Part shown: positions 27,287 to 37,184 of the stretch, in pieces
How the letters are laid out: every line of letters starts with the position of its first letter
Numbering within the stretch: the first letter of the stretch is position 1
Assembly: GCF_011516735.1 (NCBI RefSeq)
Contig: NZ_WOSX01000024.1
Location: 1-51,440, forward strand
Direction: 5' to 3'
Origin: Acetobacter fallax
GTDB lineage: Bacteria; Pseudomonadota; Alphaproteobacteria; Acetobacterales; Acetobacteraceae
Length of the DNA: 51,440 nucleotides
Notes under the pieces: generated by a model
Told to the model about the DNA's origin: nothing
Database searches by the model: none
What the model saw: only the letters and a program-made list of their open reading frames with translations
Made by a program: the position numbers and the translations under genes

Positions 27287-27706
27287 TCAGCCAAGGCCGC
27301 CAGTGTTGACAGCAGGGAAGGCAATCGTCGAGGCGGCAATCAGAGCGCCACAATTTCCATAGCTCTGAGCGCCCTGAATGGACGAAATCGTCTGCTTGAG
27401 GAAACTCTGAGCACCCGACACCGACATGCCCTTCGTGTCAGCATAACCGATCTGCATATCGCTCGCGACATTCTGCCAGGCACTGGCAATCGTGGAGCAG
27501 CTGGCATGATTGAAGTAATCCGCCGCAACATTATACATGCCGGCCAGATAACCCGCATACGCTCCAATCATGCCGGCCGTGGAAACGGAAGACCCGCAGG
27601 AAGGCTGCGGATTGCAGGATGAATGGGACCAGCCGCCGCCCTGACCACCACAGCCACCGGAAACAGTATCAAGCTCAAGTGCAGAAAGTTCACGCATTGT
27701 GGACAT
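27287..27706 (-). CDS. Double-glycine leader peptide, microcin V-like precursor
   Basis: A 139-residue protein whose residues 4-18 (MRELSALELDTVSGG) match the double-glycine leader of class II bacteriocins almost position by position: the microcin V pattern is MR.L...ELD.VSGG. Cleavage after Gly18 would release a 121-residue peptide with a Gly/Ser/Cys-rich start (CGGQGGGW), five cysteines (19, 31, 37, 70, 119), and a hydrophobic glycine-rich helix (AGMIGAYAGYLAGM). Such peptides are exported by peptidase-containing ABC transporters (C39 type). None is encoded nearby, and no immunity gene was found. The gene has its own terminator and AT-rich upstream DNA unlike its neighbours. A bacteriocin role is inferred only from the leader; a non-toxic exported peptide is possible. 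Confidence 0.72.
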   Translation of the reverse strand: MSTMRELSALELDTVSGGCGGQGGGWSHSSCNPQPSCGSSVSTAGMIGAYAGYLAGMYNVAADYFNHASCSTIASAWQNVASDMQIGYADTKGMSVSGAQSFLKQTISSIQGAQSYGNCGALIAASTIAFPAVNTGGLG

Positions 27707-27907
27707 TATGTTTTATCCCGTTGTCTGAAGCATATTTTCAGGTTCATCCGATGAAGCTCGTGTAACAGCCAGCGGAGAAATATCCCAAGATAATAAACCG
27801 TTAACGCTGAGATTATTTACTGAGTCATCCTGAGATTTTTCTTCTCAATTACATAAAAATTTATGTAAAAAAATCATAAATTCAGATAAATATACCATAA
27901 AATACAA

Positions 27908-27927
27908 TACTGTACTGTACTGTACTG
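27908..27927. repeat. (TACTG)4 tandem repeat
   Basis: Four perfect head-to-tail copies of TACTG, followed by TAT, inside the AT-rich region about 200 bp upstream of the double-glycine peptide gene. Short tandem repeats like this can change copy number by slippage and alter promoter spacing; whether this one does is not known. Confidence 0.9.
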
Positions 27928-28189
27928 TATTATAATACACGACATTAAAATAAACAAACCACTCAAAAACAGAATACAAGATATAGAAAACTACAATTCA
28001 ATACAGAAAATCACACCTGAACGGCACAGAACGCCGACAAATCCTGGCCGCTATCAACTACGCCTCCCGCACGCGAAACATGGCTTTGCCGAACGATCGT
28101 CAGCTATTCCCTCCATCATGACCGACCCGAAGCAGGCAGAAACCAAAGATCCGCTGTATCTTCCGCCCGGTTAACAAAACAATTCCCGA

Positions 28190-28214
28190 TGCGGCTCTGT
28201 CATCGTTAAGCGCC
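28190..28214. repeat. Fragment of the dispersed intergenic repeat
   Basis: GCGGCTCTGTCATCGTTAAGCG corresponds to the GGCTCTGTTGTCGTTAAG end module of the larger blocks, with one trinucleotide reduced. The other modules are missing. Confidence 0.55.
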
Positions 28215-28322
28215 ACCCGGAAGAATCATAGCAATCAGCCGCCCGGTGAACGCCACATGCGCAGGCAGACAGAATCTGCTATTCAGCCACGTCGTAACGT
28301 CTCCATACCGCAGCGAGCCCCT

Positions 28323-28646
28323 ATGACCCTCCTGATCTATATAGCAGCCGCCCTCGCCGAAATCGGCGGATGCTTCTCTTTCTGGGCCTGGCTGCGCCTC
28401 AGCCGCTCCCCGCTCTGGCTGATCCCCGGCTGCGCCTCACTCATACTGTTCGCCTGGCTTCTGACACTGATCGACACCGCCGCCGCGGGCCGCGCTTACG
28501 CGGCTTATGGCGGCATCTACATTACGGTAGCGCTTTTCTGGCTCTGGACCGCTGAAGGAATCCGCCCCGACCGGGCCGATATCGCCGGCGTCCTCCTCTC
28601 CCTCGCCGGCGCCGCCGTGATTCTTCTCGCGCCACACAGAAACTGA
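28323..28646 (+). CDS. YnfA-family small membrane protein
   Basis: A 107-residue inner-membrane protein of the YnfA/UPF0060 family, with four predicted helices. Family features are [23 protein letters not shown] at the N-terminus and [19 protein letters not shown] in the middle. The family is related to small multidrug resistance exporters, but its substrate is unsettled. The start at 28323 is preferred because the first helix begins there; a frame from 28257 adds an unrelated hydrophilic stretch. It precedes the queuosine genes but is 90 bp away. Confidence 0.9.
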   Translation: MTLLIYIAAALAEIGGCFSFWAWLRLSRSPLWLIPGCASLILFAWLLTLIDTAAAGRAYAAYGGIYITVALFWLWTAEGIRPDRADIAGVLLSLAGAAVILLAPHRN

Positions 28647-28736
28647 GCAGCACACCCCGCGTTTTCCCGCCCTCAAAGCCCGATACACCGGCAAAACCCC
28701 TTGCCTTCCGGCCCGCTCTGGCCGACATCACCGCCC

Positions 28737-29372
28737 ATGACGTACTCCGTGAAGGAACTCTTCCACACCCTGCAGGGCGAAGGCGGCCAGACCGGCCGCG
28801 CCGCCGTGTTCTGCCGTTTTGCCGGATGCAATCTCTGGACAGGCCGCGAAGCCGACCGGGACAAGGCAACCTGCCAGTTCTGCGATACCGATTTCATCGG
28901 CACCGACGGCCCCGGCGGCGGCCGGTTCGACACAGCCTCCACCCTCGCCAAAGCCATCGCCGGCACCTGGCCCGCACCCGGCAGAGACCGCCGCTTCGTC
29001 GTCTTCACCGGTGGTGAACCACTCCTCCAGCTCGATAGCGCACTGATCGACGCCGTGCATGAGCAGGGCTTCACCATCGCCGTCGAAAGCAACGGCACCA
29101 TCGCCGCCCCGCCAGGCATCGACTGGCTCTGCATCAGCCCGAAAGCCGGCAGCACACTCGTACAAAAACACGGACAGGAGCTGAAACTCGTCTACCCGCA
29201 GACCAGTTTCAATCCGCGGGACTTTCTCGCCCTCGACTTCGAACAGTTCTGGCTCCAGCCGATGGATGGCCCCGACCAGAAGGCAAATACAGAGGCCGCA
29301 ACCCGCTACTGTCTCGAAAACCCACGCTGGCGCCTCTCACTGCAAACCCATAAGCTGATCGGAATCCCCTGA
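28737..29372 (+). CDS. queE: 7-carboxy-7-deazaguanine synthase
   Basis: Radical SAM enzyme of queuosine synthesis that rearranges 6-carboxytetrahydropterin to 7-carboxy-7-deazaguanine. The 211-residue protein has the QueE N-terminus ([23 protein letters not shown]) and a cluster motif with Cys31, Cys46 and Cys49. That is CX14CX2C instead of the usual CX3CX2C, the spacing known from Burkholderia multivorans Que[10 protein letters not shown] is the SAM-binding glycine-rich stretch. The start at 28737 gives the canonical N-terminus; an upstream ATG at 28701 adds unrelated residues. It lies directly upstream of queC with a 2-bp gap. Confidence 0.94.
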   Translation: MTYSVKELFHTLQGEGGQTGRAAVFCRFAGCNLWTGREADRDKATCQFCDTDFIGTDGPGGGRFDTASTLAKAIAGTWPAPGRDRRFVVFTGGEPLLQLDSALIDAVHEQGFTIAVESNGTIAAPPGIDWLCISPKAGSTLVQKHGQELKLVYPQTSFNPRDFLALDFEQFWLQPMDGPDQKANTEAATRYCLENPRWRLSLQTHKLIGIP

Positions 29373-29374
29373 TC

Positions 29375-30106
29375 ATGACCATCCCCACAAACCAGAACAG
29401 CGCCCTCGTCGTGTTCTCCGGCGGACAGGATTCCGCCACCTGCCTCGCCTGGGCCCTCAGCCGCTTCGACCGCGTGGAAACGCTCGGCTTCGATTACGGC
29501 CAGCGTCACGCCGTCGAACTCGCCTGCCGTGACACCCTGCGCACCGGCATAACCGAACTGAACCCGTCGTGGAAAACCGCCCTCGGACCGGATCACACCG
29601 TCACGCTCGATGCCCTCGGCAAAGTCTCGGAAACCGCCCTCACCCGCGAAACCGAAATCACCATGAGCGAAAGCGGCCTGCCCAGCACCTTCGTGCCCGG
29701 CCGCAACCTGATCTTCCTGACCTTCGCCGCCGCCCTCGCATACCGGCGTGGTCTCCGCCACATCATCACCGGCGTCTGCGAAACCGATTACTCAGGCTAT
29801 CCGGACTGCCGCGATGACACGATCAAAGCCATGCAGGTAGCGCTCAATCTCGGCATGGACACCCGTTTCGTCCTGCACACGCCGCTGATGTGGATCGACA
29901 AGGCACAAACATGGGCGCTCGCCGAAAGCCTGGGCGGCGCGCCTCTCGTCACCCTCATCAACCACGAAAGCCACAGTTGCTATCTCGGTACACGCGGCAC
30001 GCTGCATCCCTGGGGCCATGGCTGCGGAACCTGCCCCGCCTGCACCCTCCGCCGCAGCGGCTGGGAGCAATACGAAGCCAGCCTGACAGGACATGCCCAT
30101 GGCTGA
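29375..30106 (+). CDS. queC: 7-cyano-7-deazaguanine synthase
   Basis: Converts 7-carboxy-7-deazaguanine to preQ0 using ATP and ammonia. The 243-residue protein carries the PP-loop ATP pyrophosphatase motif SGGQDS at residues 15-20, the FDYGQRH stretch, VPGRNLIFL, and a C-terminal zinc site of four cysteines (SCYLG, then GCGTCPAC). It starts 2 bases after queE and overlaps queD, so the three genes form a single operon. preQ0 is further reduced by QueF, which is not encoded in this window. Confidence 0.95.
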   Translation: MTIPTNQNSALVVFSGGQDSATCLAWALSRFDRVETLGFDYGQRHAVELACRDTLRTGITELNPSWKTALGPDHTVTLDALGKVSETALTRETEITMSESGLPSTFVPGRNLIFLTFAAALAYRRGLRHIITGVCETDYSGYPDCRDDTIKAMQVALNLGMDTRFVLHTPLMWIDKAQTWALAESLGGAPLVTLINHESHSCYLGTRGTLHPWGHGCGTCPACTLRRSGWEQYEASLTGHAHG

Positions 30107-30632
30107 CCTCATCTTCACACGCCGGTTTTCCATGGGGCACCGCCTGATCCACGGCGCCAGCGAAAGCTGCGCCCTCCCCCACGGCCACAACGAGTTCGTC
30201 ACCATCCGTCTTGAGCCGACAGCAACCGGTCCGCTCGACGGTCACAGCAACATGCCCGTCTCGTTCCAGCGCGCTAAAAGCGCCTGGCACCGTTTCGTCG
30301 ACGAACGGCTCGACCACGCCCTGCAACTCGCCGGCGACGATCCGCTCCTCGCCTGGTTCCGCGCCCATGAACCCGCCCGCGCCGCACGGATCATCGTCAC
30401 GCCCGGCGATCCCACAACAGAGCTCATGGCCTGTCTGATGAAGGCCAAACTCGACGCCATGCTCGCCGCGGATGGGGATCTCCTGCACTGCACGACCATC
30501 ACCCTTCAGGAAACCCCGACCAACACCGTCGAGTTCACCGGAAACCCGCTCGACATGCTCCCGACCCCGCGCGCGCCCGAACACTGCTGGTGGCGCCGGC
30601 CCGATATGAGCATTTCCGACGATACCCCCTGA
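30099..30632 (+). CDS. queD: 6-carboxytetrahydropterin synthase
   Basis: Converts 7,8-dihydroneopterin triphosphate to 6-carboxytetrahydropterin, two steps before QueC. The 177-residue protein has the zinc-binding histidines at 14 (FSMGHRL), 28 and 30 (PHGHNEF), and a candidate catalytic Cys24. The C-terminal part is longer than in the 120-residue E. coli enzyme (contains [17 protein letters not shown], where the glutamate binds pterin). The ATG at 30099 has AGGA 8 bases upstream and overlaps queC; the ATG at 30093 is an alternative. GTP cyclohydrolase (FolE), which provides the substrate, is not here. Confidence 0.9.
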   Translation: MADLIFTRRFSMGHRLIHGASESCALPHGHNEFVTIRLEPTATGPLDGHSNMPVSFQRAKSAWHRFVDERLDHALQLAGDDPLLAWFRAHEPARAARIIVTPGDPTTELMACLMKAKLDAMLAADGDLLHCTTITLQETPTNTVEFTGNPLDMLPTPRAPEHCWWRRPDMSISDDTP

Positions 30633-30708
30633 ATCGACGGCTGACTGATCAGCGTCCTCTGATATCGCAGGGCTCCGCGTCCCGCAGGCACGCCGTTAAA
30701 CCGGGAAG

Positions 30709-30960
30709 TGATGCGGGCGCTGCACGCGCCCGGAAGGGGTCGCAGCTTCCTTCACCCCGATTTGTTGAATAACGAGCCTGTTTTCAAAGGCTCTGTTGTT
30801 GTTACGTGTTGAAGCCTGAATTTTCAAAGAGCGGGCAGAAGCCCGGGCTCTGCCCGGACCCGGCAGGGACCGCAGGCCCCTGCACCCCGATTGATGAATA
30901 ATAAAATGGTTTCCAAAGGTCTGTGACCTTTGGTGGGGTTCGGTGCAGCGCCCCGCTTTA
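30709..30960. repeat. Composite intergenic repeat block, inverted
   Basis: This is in the 582-bp gap between queD and the YqjI-like gene. It contains two GC-rich modules in inverted orientation (GCGCCCGGAAGGGGTCGCAG and GGGCTCTGCCCGGACCC), GGCTCTGTTGTTGTTACG between them, and the hairpin CCAAAGGTC/GACCTTTGG at 30913-30933. The remainder (30961-31156) is unassigned and becomes AT-rich towards the operator. Confidence 0.85.
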
Positions 30961-31156
30961 TGCCACATCAAAGCGTCTTCACTGGTTGCATCCGGTCAGC
31001 AGCAGCCTCACGAATCCCGATTCGTTTTACAGCACAAGCCTCGACACACCGATCCACAACAATCGAAAAAGCCCGGGAATCTGTCATGTTACAGAAACTC
31101 AAAGCCCGAAAACTCCCCTCAGACGACCAGAACCCTCCTCATTCAAAAACCTTTTT

Positions 31157-31209
31157 CCGATATAAATTCAGATATATCTTGACGTAAGATATATCGTGAC
31201 CTATATCGG
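31157..31209. promoter_or_regulatory. Four-half-site operator of the YqjI-like regulator
   Basis: CCGATATA (31157-31164), GATATATC (31171-31178), GATATATC (31188-31195) and TATATCGG (31202-31209) are arranged symmetrically about position 31183, with 6, 9 and 6 bases between them. The last lies five bases before the start codon of the regulator. The arrangement would let two dimers bind on the same DNA and is well placed for tight autorepression. The assignment to the PadR protein downstream follows from position and from the AT-rich palindromes used by this family. Confidence 0.65.
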
Positions 31210-31214
31210 GTGAC

Positions 31215-31814
31215 ATGAGAAACAAACAAAAACACGCAGACGGTCGTCACCGTCACACTTTCTCCCCTGAAACCGGCGATGCAGGCGGGCGCTCACGCCA
31301 TCCGCGCCACCGCGGCGAAGGCCCGCATGGCGGCGGTGGCCGTGGCGGCCGACGCGGCAACCGACTGTTCGATTACGGTGAGCTTCGCCTGCTGGTCCTC
31401 GCCATGATCGCGGAACAGCCGCGCCACGGTTACGAACTCATCAGGGCGATCGAAGAAAAATTCGGCGGCAGCTACACACCCAGCCCCGGTGTAATCTACC
31501 CGACCCTCTCCTGGCTGGATGATTCCGGCTATGCCAGCATGGTCGTGGAAGGCGACCGCAAGAGCTATCACATCACAAAAGAAGGCGAGACCTTCCTCGT
31601 CGAAAACCGCAAGGCCGCCGACGAAGTCCTCTCCCGTTCCGTGCCTCAGGATCGAAAAGGCGGTGAAAACGCACCAGCCCCCATCATCCGGGCCATGGAA
31701 AACCTCAAACTGGCCATGCGGCTACGCATGAGACAGGGACAGATCGGCCAGGATACCGCCACAAAAATCGCCGCAGCCCTCGATGAAGCCGCAGGCGCTG
31801 TCGAGCGCAGCTAA
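31215..31814 (+). CDS. PadR-family regulator, YqjI-like with His-rich N-terminus
   Basis: A 199-residue repressor. The winged-helix domain (about 49-125: LFDYGELRLLVLAMI, RHGYELIRAIEE, YTPSPGVIYPTLSWLDDSGY) and the C-terminal dimerisation helices match E. coli YqjI, a nickel-responsive PadR protein. As in YqjI, the first 48 residues are a His/Gly/Arg-rich tail with several His residues (KH, RHRH, RHPRHRG, PHGGGG), but it lacks the cysteines of the E. coli protein, so metal sensing is plausible but not shown. Unlike E. coli, no siderophore-interacting protein (YqjH) is adjacent; instead an O-methyltransferase gene follows 31 bp later and is probably co-regulated. Confidence 0.8.
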   Translation: MRNKQKHADGRHRHTFSPETGDAGGRSRHPRHRGEGPHGGGGRGGRRGNRLFDYGELRLLVLAMIAEQPRHGYELIRAIEEKFGGSYTPSPGVIYPTLSWLDDSGYASMVVEGDRKSYHITKEGETFLVENRKAADEVLSRSVPQDRKGGENAPAPIIRAMENLKLAMRLRMRQGQIGQDTATKIAAALDEAAGAVERS

Positions 31815-31845
31815 ACCCGGCACAACCACAGAAAGGAGACCGGTC

Positions 31846-32463
31846 ATGGATGAAAAATTATCTTCCGTCCTCGATCTCTATCATGAGCGAATGCGCGCTG
31901 AACGGAGTCAGCCGCGCACCGAACCGCCCGGAGGCCGTGATGGCGGGCAGGATCAGCGGATGCGCGCCATCGGCCCGGATACGGGCCGGCTGCTCAACAT
32001 CCTCGCCCGAAGCCTCGACAAGCCGGTAATCCTAGAACTCGGAACATCCTTCGGATATTCCGGCCTCTGGCTCGCCGAAGCCGCCCGGAGCACCGGCGGC
32101 AAAGTCATCACTATGGAACTGCACGGCTACAAATCAGCCTATGCCCGTGAGATGGCCGAAAAAGCCGGCCTCGCCGGACAGATCGACTTCCGCGTCGGAG
32201 ATGCCGTCGCAATGATCGGTGATCTGACCGAACCGGTCGATTTCGTCTTCGTCGACCTCTGGAAAGATCTCTACGTCCCCTGCCTCGACGCCTTTTACCC
32301 GAAGCTCGCACCCGGCGCGATCATCGTCGCCGACAACATGATCCGGCCCGGCACCGAAGACGTAAAACGATATGCCCGCGCCATCCGCGCAAAACCCGGT
32401 ATCAGCAGTGTTCTGCTACCAGTCGGCACCGGCATTGAAGTCAGTCGCTTCCGGGCAGACTGA
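31846..32463 (+). CDS. O-methyltransferase (family 3, SAM-dependent)
   Basis: A 205-residue class I methyltransferase of the caffeoyl-CoA/catechol O-methyltransferase-like family. The SAM-binding motif I is LELGTSFGYSGLWLAEA, the acidic strand-2 end is VITMEL, and metal/substrate loop residues lie in FVFVDLWKDLYVPC and ADNMIRPG. The ATG at 31846 follows GAAAGGAGACC, a strong ribosome binding site, so a start at 31783 inside the previous gene is rejected. It follows the YqjI-like regulator and may be part of its regulon. The acceptor substrate cannot be predicted. Confidence 0.85.
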   Translation: MDEKLSSVLDLYHERMRAERSQPRTEPPGGRDGGQDQRMRAIGPDTGRLLNILARSLDKPVILELGTSFGYSGLWLAEAARSTGGKVITMELHGYKSAYAREMAEKAGLAGQIDFRVGDAVAMIGDLTEPVDFVFVDLWKDLYVPCLDAFYPKLAPGAIIVADNMIRPGTEDVKRYARAIRAKPGISSVLLPVGTGIEVSRFRAD

Positions 32464-32522
32464 GAGGCTGTGTCAATAGCCCCTTAAAAACGCATCTCTC
32501 ACACATCTGTCGCAAACAGCGA

Positions 32523-32912
32523 TCAGTCCGGAACGCTGCCCAGTGTCTCACAGGCATGGGCCAGCGTGTTCGACGGATTCCGGGTCTCGCACAGACGACG
32601 CGCATCAGGCCCACACATCTCAATGGCATTCTCGTAATCAGACTCCAGAACGTCCTGAGCAACCGCCAGGTCCTGATCTTTCGTCCGCTCCTGCTCAGCT
32701 TCGAGCTTGCCCTGGGTTTCGTGCAGTTCCTTCAGCGAGTTGATACAGGCCTCGCTGGCCTGATCCGGTGTCGTCTGAAGCACGCCAAGCTCTTTCTGAA
32801 GCTGCGCGTTAGGCACAGCGTCGGCGTGCCCCGCCGACAACTCCTCCTCAGCCAGAGCGGGCGAAGAAAAACAGGTAGCAATCAGACAAAGGCTGAACAA
32901 ACGGGCTTTCAC
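32523..32912 (-). CDS. Exported cysteine-containing hypothetical protein
   Basis: A 129-residue protein with a clear signal peptide (MKARLFSLCLIATCFSSPALA). The mature part is acidic with a helical, coiled-coil-prone stretch (LKELHETQGKLEAEQERTKDQ) and four cysteines (ACIN, MCGPDARRLCET, ACETL), probably forming two disulfides in the periplasm. No family was recognised. It is monocistronic and convergent with the O-methyltransferase gene. A 9-bp hairpin (ATGAAGCGC/GCGCTTCAT, 32978-33001) lies upstream of its start. Confidence 0.65.
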   Translation of the reverse strand: MKARLFSLCLIATCFSSPALAEEELSAGHADAVPNAQLQKELGVLQTTPDQASEACINSLKELHETQGKLEAEQERTKDQDLAVAQDVLESDYENAIEMCGPDARRLCETRNPSNTLAHACETLGSVPD

Positions 32913-32977
32913 GTATTGGCCTCTTTACAGGTCAGTTGCGCGGTCACCCGCCTACTGAGAATTGTTTTAACTTCATC

Positions 32978-33001
32978 ATGAAGCGCGGGGAAGCGCTTCA
33001 T
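32978..33001. other. Inverted repeat upstream of the exported protein gene
   Basis: ATGAAGCGC and GCGCTTCAT form a perfect 9-bp stem with a 6-base loop (GGGGAA), about 65 bp upstream of the minus-strand gene and 190 bp upstream of the plus-strand lipoprotein gene. It could be an operator or a hairpin; no U-tract is present. Confidence 0.35.
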
Positions 33002-33190
33002 CAGCATGTCACGCCGTCATGAACAACGTCAGAGACACATAGACTGTGCGCGGCGAGACCCGAAATCCTGAGTTTTCATTCACCACAATGCGATCACTGT
33101 CATGCCCCGCCGCCTGCCACGGGACCAGAGGTCACGCCGTCATTTCAGCTTTCAGACCGATTTTCATTCAGAATGGTTTCAGGAGATTTT

Positions 33191-34829
<1,639 letters not shown>

Positions 34830-34837
34830 AGGCGGCC

Positions 34838-35782
34838 ATGACAATGCGGATTCTGGTCACAGGCGCGCAGGGCTTCGTCGGCAACCACCTGCTCCATGCC
34901 CTCAGAAGCACCAGCCACAACGCCCAGCCCGATACCGTGCCCAATACCGTGATCGAGGCCGCCCGCTTCGACATCACGGACCCGGACGCGGTCTCAGCCG
35001 TGCTTGACCGCACCCGCCCGGATCTCTGCTTCCACCTCGCCGCCATCTCAAGCATCGGTGCCGCCCGCGCCGATCCCGATGAAGCATGGACCGTCAATCT
35101 GCACGGCACGCTGCGGGTCGCCAACGCCCTCCGCCGCATCAATCCCGGCGCGACCTTCGTCTTCGCCTCCAGCGCCGAAGCCTACGGCGACAGTTTCCGC
35201 AGCGGCCTGCCGCTCGATGAAACCGCCCCTCTCGCCCCCGCCAACACCTATTCAGCGACAAAAGCCGCCGCCGACCTGGCCCTCGGCGCCCTGGCCCATG
35301 AAGACCTCCGCACCATCCGGCTGCGCCCCTTCAATCACACAGGCCCCGGCCAGACCGCCGATTTCGTCGTCCCCGCCTTCGCACGACAGATCGCCCGCAT
35401 CGAAGCCGGACTCCAGGACCCCGTCCTCTCCGTCGGCAATCTCGACGCCGAACGCGATTTTCTTGATGTCCGGGACATCTGCGCCGCCTATCTCGCCTGC
35501 GCCCGCCACGCCGCTGACATCAGACCAGGAACGATCTTCAACCTGTGCTCAGGCCAGACCCGATCGATCCGCAGCGTGGTGGACGATCTGATCCGCCTGT
35601 CAGGAACCAGCGTCACCGTACGGATCGCCCCGGAAAAACTGCGCCCCGTCGATCTCCCCCGCGCAGCAGGCTCCGCACAGCAGGCTGCGGCCACACTGAA
35701 CTGGCACCCCTCCACTGCATGGGATGACACGCTCCGCGCCGTGCTCGATGACTGGCGCGCCCGCATCCGTCACGAAGCCTGA
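34838..35782 (+). CDS. rmd: NAD-dependent epimerase/reductase, probably GDP-6-deoxy-D-lyxo-4-hexulose reductase
   Basis: A 314-residue extended SDR protein with the cofactor site VTGAQGFVGNHLL and the YSATK active site. SSAEAYGDSF supplies the serine strand and RPFNHTGPGQ is typical of the RMD/GMD group. Directly downstream of gmd, it would reduce GDP-4-keto-6-deoxymannose to GDP-D-rhamnose. GDP-fucose synthase (Fcl) is a less likely alternative, because the sequence resembles RMD rather than the epimerase-reductase. The product would feed the glycosyltransferase that follows 2 bases later. Confidence 0.82.
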   Translation: MTMRILVTGAQGFVGNHLLHALRSTSHNAQPDTVPNTVIEAARFDITDPDAVSAVLDRTRPDLCFHLAAISSIGAARADPDEAWTVNLHGTLRVANALRRINPGATFVFASSAEAYGDSFRSGLPLDETAPLAPANTYSATKAAADLALGALAHEDLRTIRLRPFNHTGPGQTADFVVPAFARQIARIEAGLQDPVLSVGNLDAERDFLDVRDICAAYLACARHAADIRPGTIFNLCSGQTRSIRSVVDDLIRLSGTSVTVRIAPEKLRPVDLPRAAGSAQQAAATLNWHPSTAWDDTLRAVLDDWRARIRHEA

Positions 35783-35784
35783 CA

Positions 35785-37170
35785 ATGGCCAGCCTTACAA
35801 TCACCGGCACACCCCGCTTCTGGATCGATGTCGAGGATCTCTTCGACTATGCGCGCGGCAACGCGCGACCAAGCGGCATCCAGCGCGTCGGATTCGAGAT
35901 TTATCTCGCCATGCAGGCACAGGATGACTTTCGGGATCGCATCGGATTTCTGCGTCACACCGTCAGCGGCACCGGGTTCGTCACCGTCCCGTGGGACGAT
36001 GTGCTCGCCCTGTATCGCCATCTGACAGCCGACACCAGCACACCACCCGTCATCGAAACAGGCAGTGCTGTTCAGCAGCAACCCGGACGCCTCCGCCGTC
36101 TCGCCCTTCGCCTGCCAACCCTGCTGCGCGTGCCGCTCGGGCGATTCATCGCACACCAGACCCAGGCCGCGAAAGATGCCAGCGCCATGCTGCGGGCATC
36201 CGGACAAATCCTGCGCGACGCCGCCCGCGAAAAAGAAAAGTCATCGGATCAGCAGGAGTTTTCCCCTTCTCCAGGCGATGTTCTCCTCTCCCTCGGCGCC
36301 CCCTGGTCCCATTCATCCTACGCCAGCCTGTTTCAGAAATACCGTGAGACACACGGGATGAAAACCGGCCTCCTCATCCACGACCTGATCCCGCTGCTCT
36401 GGCCCGAATGGTGCCAGCCCGGCCTGCCACGCGTGTTCCGCCGATGGCTGGATGCGCTCCTGCCTGAATGTGACAGGATCTTCGCCGTCTCGCACTCAAC
36501 ACAACGCGACATCGTCGCTTACGCGTCCCGCACATCCGTCACGCTGCGTCACCCTGTCAGTGTCATCCCCATGGCCAGCGGCTTCACGCAACGCCCCGCC
36601 GATGATCCCGCAGCCCGAAAGATTGCGTCAGATCTCGGGCGCTATGTTCTCGTGACCGGCACCATGGAAGCCCGCAAGAATCACGCCCTGCTGTTTCGTG
36701 TCTGGCGCCGTCTGATTCTTGACAACCCTGGAAAAGAGATTCCGAAACTCGTCTTCGCCGGTTCACCCGGATGGCTGGTGGACGATCTGCTTCAGCAGAT
36801 CCGTAACAGCAATTTTCTGGACGGCCACCTCGTCCTCATCCGCTCTCCCTCCGATGCCGTCATCGATGCACTCTCGCGACACTGCCTGTTCACGGTCTTT
36901 CCCTCATTCTACGAGGGCTGGGGCCTGCCTGTGACAGAAAGCCTCGCATGCGGCCGTCCCTGCCTGATCTCAGACCGTTCATCCCTGCCCGAAGCCGGAC
37001 AAGGCCTCGTGGACAGCTTCGATCCGGATAATGCCACAGAGGCTCTGGAAAAAATCAGCCAACTTCTTTTTGACACTGACGCACTGACAACAGCGGAACG
37101 CCGGGTTACAGACGGCTTCAGACCGATCACATGGTCAGACGCAGCCCGACAGATTCTGACGGCATTCTGA
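35785..37170 (+). CDS. GT4-family glycosyltransferase
   Basis: A 461-residue GT-B fold enzyme. The C-terminal half carries the family 1/4 signature FPSFYEGWGLPVTESLACGRPC, where the EGWGL loop and following Glu bind the nucleotide sugar. The N-terminal domain has KTGLLIHDLIPLLWPEW and an AVSHSTQRDIVAY segment typical of mannosyl or rhamnosyl transferases. No membrane segment is evident. Encoded directly after gmd and rmd, it probably transfers D-rhamnose (or mannose) to an exopolysaccharide or LPS chain. Donor and acceptor are inferred from context only. Confidence 0.87.
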   Translation: MASLTITGTPRFWIDVEDLFDYARGNARPSGIQRVGFEIYLAMQAQDDFRDRIGFLRHTVSGTGFVTVPWDDVLALYRHLTADTSTPPVIETGSAVQQQPGRLRRLALRLPTLLRVPLGRFIAHQTQAAKDASAMLRASGQILRDAAREKEKSSDQQEFSPSPGDVLLSLGAPWSHSSYASLFQKYRETHGMKTGLLIHDLIPLLWPEWCQPGLPRVFRRWLDALLPECDRIFAVSHSTQRDIVAYASRTSVTLRHPVSVIPMASGFTQRPADDPAARKIASDLGRYVLVTGTMEARKNHALLFRVWRRLILDNPGKEIPKLVFAGSPGWLVDDLLQQIRNSNFLDGHLVLIRSPSDAVIDALSRHCLFTVFPSFYEGWGLPVTESLACGRPCLISDRSSLPEAGQGLVDSFDPDNATEALEKISQLLFDTDALTTAERRVTDGFRPITWSDAARQILTAF

Positions 37171-37184
37171 TTTCGGGCTCAGGC

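Larger units (their letters stand above)
27707..28322. other. AT-rich intergenic region with a 5-bp tandem repeat
   Basis: A 616-bp gap between the divergent peptide gene and ynfA. About 27760-28010 is strongly AT-rich and holds many TATAAT-like sequences. It contains TACTG repeated four times at 27908-27927 followed by TATTATAAT. It presumably carries the promoter of the peptide gene. A tiny 18-codon frame at 28118 was seen but has no supporting signal. Confidence 0.5.

Noticed and set aside
28118..28174. 18-codon frame [18 protein letters not shown]
   Set aside because: No ribosome binding site or neighbour supports it; it may be a gene remnant, but that cannot be shown.
28646..28737. Possible preQ1 riboswitch upstream of queE
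   Set aside because: The 90-bp gap was read for the short pseudoknot and A-rich tail of preQ1 riboswitches; no convincing match.
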